DNA of 64,000 bases, from the NCBI GenBank assembly GCA_037501455.1, contig CM074858.1:48357001-48421000 (forward strand). The letters run 5' to 3'. Under the pieces are notes generated by a model that was not told the DNA's origin, ran no database searches, and saw only the letters and a list, made by a program, of their open reading frames with translations. The position numbers and the translations under genes are program-made. Below, in pieces: positions 59,949-64,000 of the stretch. Source of the stretch: Lantana camara (lineage: Eukaryota; Streptophyta; Magnoliopsida; Lamiales; Verbenaceae). Numbering within the stretch: position 1 is the stretch's first letter; every line of letters starts with the position of its first letter.

Positions 59949-62900
59949 GGTTGCAAAACTGAGGTTCTAGTGTCGTGTCGTGTCTAGTGTAGTTTAGGTC
60001 GTACGGCTTAGGAAATTAATTGTCAATTTGAGAGTCTTGCATTTTCTTTGAACTTGTTGATTTACTTGAACTCTTTGAATTAATTGAATTGCTTGATAAC
60101 TTGTGCTTTGCATTAATTTATGTTATTGATTGTCAATTAATTGATCTTGAATTGTTTGAAGTCTAGGTGATCAATGTGTTTTATTTCAAACATTGAGGAA
60201 TTACTTGTTGCATTTATATTAAACTCTTGCTATTGGCATCAATTATGTGATAATTGTGTGACATGAGCATGTCTTACCCACATGCATTTATTTTCAAAAG
60301 GAAGTTGTAAGTTACAGGTTACAGCAACAATATCAAACCACAGCCAATTTCGTAACAACCTCAGCATAGAACAAGTTTTTTTTTTTTCAACTTGGGAAGG
60401 ATACAATATGGAATAGAGATAAAACCAAGTGTGAAAGTCACTTGCATCCTTAATTTCGGGATAGGTAAGAAAGTGTGCTAGAAATTCATACAAGGCTTCG
60501 AGGGTTATTATCTTCTCATCGAGTTAAAATTCAAGCGAGGGGATTCGAAAAGAGGAATCAATCGTTGAAATTATTTACACAATTCGAGGAGTTAAAGCTG
60601 GCAGATGCTTAAACCAGGAGTTCTAGCAATACGGAAGAGGCAGTTCTCGGGGAATTGATAATGAAGTGGCACCAAAGATTACCAACTATGGTATGGTTGA
60701 ATTGAAAGATATGGAGCAACAAATGGAAACAATAAAGAAAGGCAATGTGATGACGAGGGTGAATGTTGGGATCACCGTTAGAGATTAATTCCTTGAGAAA
60801 TGCCGAGATATCGATGGCATGAGAATAGAAGCAATTCAATCCAAGAAGTACCACATCGAATCCTAAAGCTACCGAAAGCCCTACTAAGAAATTTTGGACC
60901 AAGGAATAAATTATGGAAAAGGGTTCAGAAACTATTTGGACATCAATAACCGGGAAGGAGTTGCGTTCAAGAAATTTTCAACCAAGTCAAGGAAAGGTCC
61001 GAGTGGAAGCCGGAGAAGCTTGAGGAAAATTAAAGAAGGATCAACCGTTCGAATCAAGCTTGCAATTTGGCCAAAAAGGAATGGATACCGGATCTAAGCT
61101 TAACATCTCTTCGGTGACAGGTTCTTCAATGCATTCATAAACACGTGCATCATAATTGTTAATTAATTGCCTCTCATTTATAAGTGTTGTCATAGATATT
61201 ATTTGAAATTACCTACTTGATGCATTAAGCATATGCTTAAATTCGTTGAAGTATTTAAATTTCTTTATTTATAAGTATATCTTTAAGTTAATATAATTAT
61301 CCCAACGTGTTGCATTTTAAATTGGTGGTAATATGTATATCAACATTTTAACCCACATGCATTATTTAGTGTTTATTGTATATAGGCTTTCCCTATTCTC
61401 TACCCAATTACCTTTGCAGTCCATTTCTACTACCTCAAGTTTCAAGAAGAGTATCCCTTAGCCATCGGGTATTGTGTTGGTGATCGGGTCATCCGATTAT
61501 ACTTGAAATCTAGTAATGTTTTGGGAGTTTGTAAGAATTATTGGTTCGTGATGTAACAAGATCCGCCATGATATAGATAGTGGAAAGATTATTGGGATCT
61601 ATAAAATGTTGATACGTTCAAGCAGATAAATGTTCAGTGGTTTCTTCAACTTTCAGGAATTAGTCAACATCTTGGAGATGTAGTGGTGCAGGAGAATGGA
61701 TTTCTTCTTGCTTCAAGTCATGGTGCCGGATTTGTCAAGTATCAACCCTCTGGAAGCAATACGTGGCAAGTGAACTTTTGGTTGCACTTTTACGGACAGC
61801 AGAAATCCACAACCTTTATCTAAGAAACTTGGATGGTTGATTATTTTTCATTGGATTGTGGGACGCCGGGAATCACAGATATTAGAGCAGAGTGACGATA
61901 TAGTTGGAGAAATTAAGAAAGGTTAAATAAGTTCAAGGAATTAGAAATCTTCAATTTCTTAAGGGGGAGAGTCGATCGGGAAACTTCAAGAAAATTAATT
62001 CTTCCTGGAGCCTTTATCGGAATCATGTGAAGGAAGTTTTCAATACCTCAAATCTTTTTTCTCTCTTTCAGGCGAAGAAAAGTTCCATCATCGACAGTAC
62101 CTTCGCTTTATCACCCTTCTCAAGGATGTGGGTACACCGTTTATAATCCTCTGATAGTCTCAAGATATCAGTTGGCTCAGCAAGTAGAAAAGGATTCAAC
62201 TTGGTTAATGTTTGGAGTCTGTCTGGGATTAAAGATTTTCTTGGCTATAAATAGGGCAACTGGGATGATCTAGAACTCTATATGAGTTGTCTCTTCAAGC
62301 GTGCTTCCTGCGTCGCCTTCATGAACGTATCAAGTTGACGTGGAATTGATGTCTCTTTCCATACCAACACCTCTGAGAAGATTGAAGCCTTGAAAATTAT
62401 CGATTAAAGAATTGATTCTCTCTTTCGGGATAATTTGCGGATTGTTGGGTTTATCATCAAATTTCAAGGATCAATGGAAAATGTTCATCAGGACCTGGTG
62501 TCTTCGGTTTCTATGTGCTATCTTGTATTGGAATAGAGAATTTAAGATTTTAGTTTTGAGGGAGTACTTTACTCTGACTAAGGAGGTTAATGAGAGGGTA
62601 AAACCTGTTCTCTCTGTTTGTTAGATAAGAGCATGCTTGGAGCACAAAGCTATTCCTCTAAGAGTGAATACACAACCATTTTCTAACAAGAAGCTCAACG
62701 GTTACTTCTATTTTCGGGTATGGAAAGTAGGTATAGGAATCAACCTAAGAATGACTCGCCCGAAAAATTGATATTGAAATTTCAAAGACATGTGGTGATT
62801 AATGATGATTACGGATTGTTGTGAGAAGGAAAAGGAACACTAGGGTTGAGAAAACTGTCAAGGATTAAAATTTTAAAACAGAGATGAACTAAAGGATGGA

Positions 62901-63212
62901 AACTTCAATTGCAAGGTTATGTACGCTGAATGTTGAAGCATGCTAATGCAATAAGAAGGAATCTCAATCAAAGGATTAAGTATTCAGCCGAACTGTACGA
63001 GTCCAAGAACTTCAATCCCCGGTGAACGGTACACTTCATCATGCATACCACGAGCATCATTAATTTATTATACGTGATTCCTTGTATGCTATTAATTTGT
63101 TTTATATGAACAACAACTTGATATAATTGATACCCTTTTTCCTAGTCTTTACGTGATAACTGTGAAAATTTTTATTATTATTGTTGTTGCCTGAACTTTA
63201 TTTCGTGTGCGT

Positions 63213-63317
63213 GAGACACGGGGATTCTCTTAAGGGTTGTCAAGAGACGGGGTTCTCTTGTTTCTTGATCGAGGGACGGGGGTCTCTCGTTAGTTGTTTG
63301 AGAGACGGGGCACTCTC
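63213..63317 (+). repeat. Hairpin group near the B polypurine tract
   Basis: Four spaced units share an ACGGGG centre. 63213-63229 has GAGA/TCTC. 63241-63260 has CAAGAGA/TCTCTTG, perfect with a 6-nt loop. 63270-63289 has CGAGGGA/TCTCTCG, one mismatch. 63300-63317 has GAGAG/CTCTC. Same idea as the LTR clusters but inside the element body. Confidence 0.82.
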
Positions 63318-63550
63318 ATTATTTCCAGCTACTTGTCAACTTGTTCTAGTGGAAGGTTACATTTTCTTTCGAGTGTTTAGGCTCTGGAAAGTTGAGGGTC
63401 GTGACTTCACACATTGGAGGACCTTGTGAATTGAAGGCCTCTTTCGAACTAATCCCTGACGGGGAATGGCCAACCCGCGTGGGATGAAAACGTGAGAGTC
63501 AATTAAATTTCAGAAATGCAAGACAGTGGATCTGGGGACCAGATCCTCTT

Positions 63551-63563
63551 AAGGGGGAGAGAG
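63551..63563 (+). promoter_or_regulatory. Polypurine tract of the B element
   Basis: AAGGGGGAGAGAG, one base before the 3' LTR start at 63565. Confidence 0.88.
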
Positions 63564-63564
63564 T

Positions 63565-64000
63565 TGTAACGCCCCAATTTCCAGACAGTCAGGTACGCTC
63601 GACATGAGTGAGTTTCGAGCGTTAGGATTTTATTTTATTATTTTCGTTTATTCAATTTATACGTGTTATATTAATTTTATGAATTGCATTTCAACATGAT
63701 TACGCGAAAATATGTGAAAACGTGTCAATTTACGAATTATTGTATAATTGGAATTCAATTGCTACATGGAATAATTGCCGAGCGTGATTTAATTGCTTAA
63801 TTGTCCTTAAATTCTCATTTCCTTTTCTTTAAGGACTAAATTACATGAAAATCTTGTGGACTAAATTGATCATTCTTTTATCTTTGTATCCTTAATTGCA
63901 TGACTTATATGTTTGGAGGATTCAATGGCAAATACCACTCTTTTCGAAGACATATATCGATATATGCATCTCTTCCATCTTCTTCATTTTCATTTCATGC
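63565..64000 (+). mobile_element. 3' LTR of the B element (start only)
   Basis: It begins TGTAACGCCCCAATTTCC and matches 53081-53516 with about 15 differences. The rest lies beyond the window. Confidence 0.92.

Larger units (their letters stand above)
59928..63564 (+). mobile_element. Internal region of the B element, non-coding
   Basis: 3.6 kb between the primer-binding site and the 3' LTR. The longest ORFs are under 100 aa (60609-60902 minus, 60894-61097 plus, 63181-63429 plus) and none resembles gag or pol. The leader after the primer-binding site shares GTTGCAAAAC, TCGTGTCGTG and TAGGTCG...CGGCTTAGG with element A. A hairpin group lies at 63213-63317 just before the purine tract. A non-autonomous element. 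Confidence 0.8.

Noticed and set aside
60609..61097. ORFs in the B internal region as possible gag
   Set aside because: Under 100 codons, no zinc knuckle or gag-like composition, and on opposite strands.

Overview
The window is plant nuclear DNA, most likely from an eudicot (an inference from repeat type and base composition; the species cannot be named). It is a gene-poor block in which LTR retroelements are nested inside one another. I find no intact protein-coding host gene, tRNA, rRNA or CRISPR array. What coding matter remains is broken: a truncated Ty3/gypsy Tat-type gag, a frameshifted RNase H domain, and a short heat-shock-factor-like fragment beside a CACTA transposon end.

Most of the window is built from one superfamily of large (about 2.7-4.2 kb) LTRs that begin TGTRAC/TGTAAC and end GYTACA or close variants. 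I call the families A to I, with F kept for a small DNA element. Where internal sequence is present, the LTR is followed by an initiator-Met-type primer-binding site (TGGTATCAGAGC or a one-base variant) and preceded by a purine tract. Insertions are flanked by 5-bp duplications and the internal regions are non-coding. These are non-autonomous, LARD-like Ty3/gypsy elements.

Layout, left to right. 1-2386: 3' part of an A LTR (+), inserted in the internal region (2387-3070) of a C element (-), whose 5' LTR is 3071-6725. That C element sits in a D LTR (-; 6726-13231), which also carries solo LTR E (+; 8357-11788, TSD TGAAT). E holds AT-rich DNA element F (about 8813-9666). D itself sits in a G LTR (+; to 16088). 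An H LTR (+) starts at 16263, is split by solo LTRs G2 (17748-20991, TSD TTCAA) and C3 (21634-25300), and breaks off near 25805. 25806-27530 holds gene-fragment-like sequence, followed by a CACTA end (to 28196) and a second F fragment. Solo LTR C2 (28775-35561, TSD TGTTC) contains solo LTR D2 (29088-32467). An RNase H pseudogene (35873-36346) and copia-like LTR remnants follow. The best-preserved unit is an intact 10.3-kb A element (37076-47351, - strand, TSD ATCAC), with LTRs about 99.5% identical. A Tat-type LTR plus gag (47730-53080) is split by LTR I (48616-52048). From 53081 to the window end lies a B element (5' LTR, internal region, start of 3' LTR); its 5' LTR carries solo LTR A2 (54682-58864, TSD ATGTT).

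The main discovery candidate is shared architecture inside these LTRs. Ten copies from six families (A, B, E, G, H, I) carry a cluster of about 3-5 short dyads. The general form is a 5-10 bp arm, a 4-nt G/C-rich core, then the complementary arm. The arm sequence is family-specific but stays complementary. The cluster lies between a conserved splice-donor-like site and an AGGTGAGG/AGGTGGGT site seen in every complete LTR body. A second short hairpin and a TTGCAGG acceptor-like site lie further 3'. This looks like a conserved, possibly spliced and structured, LTR transcript; that reading is inference.
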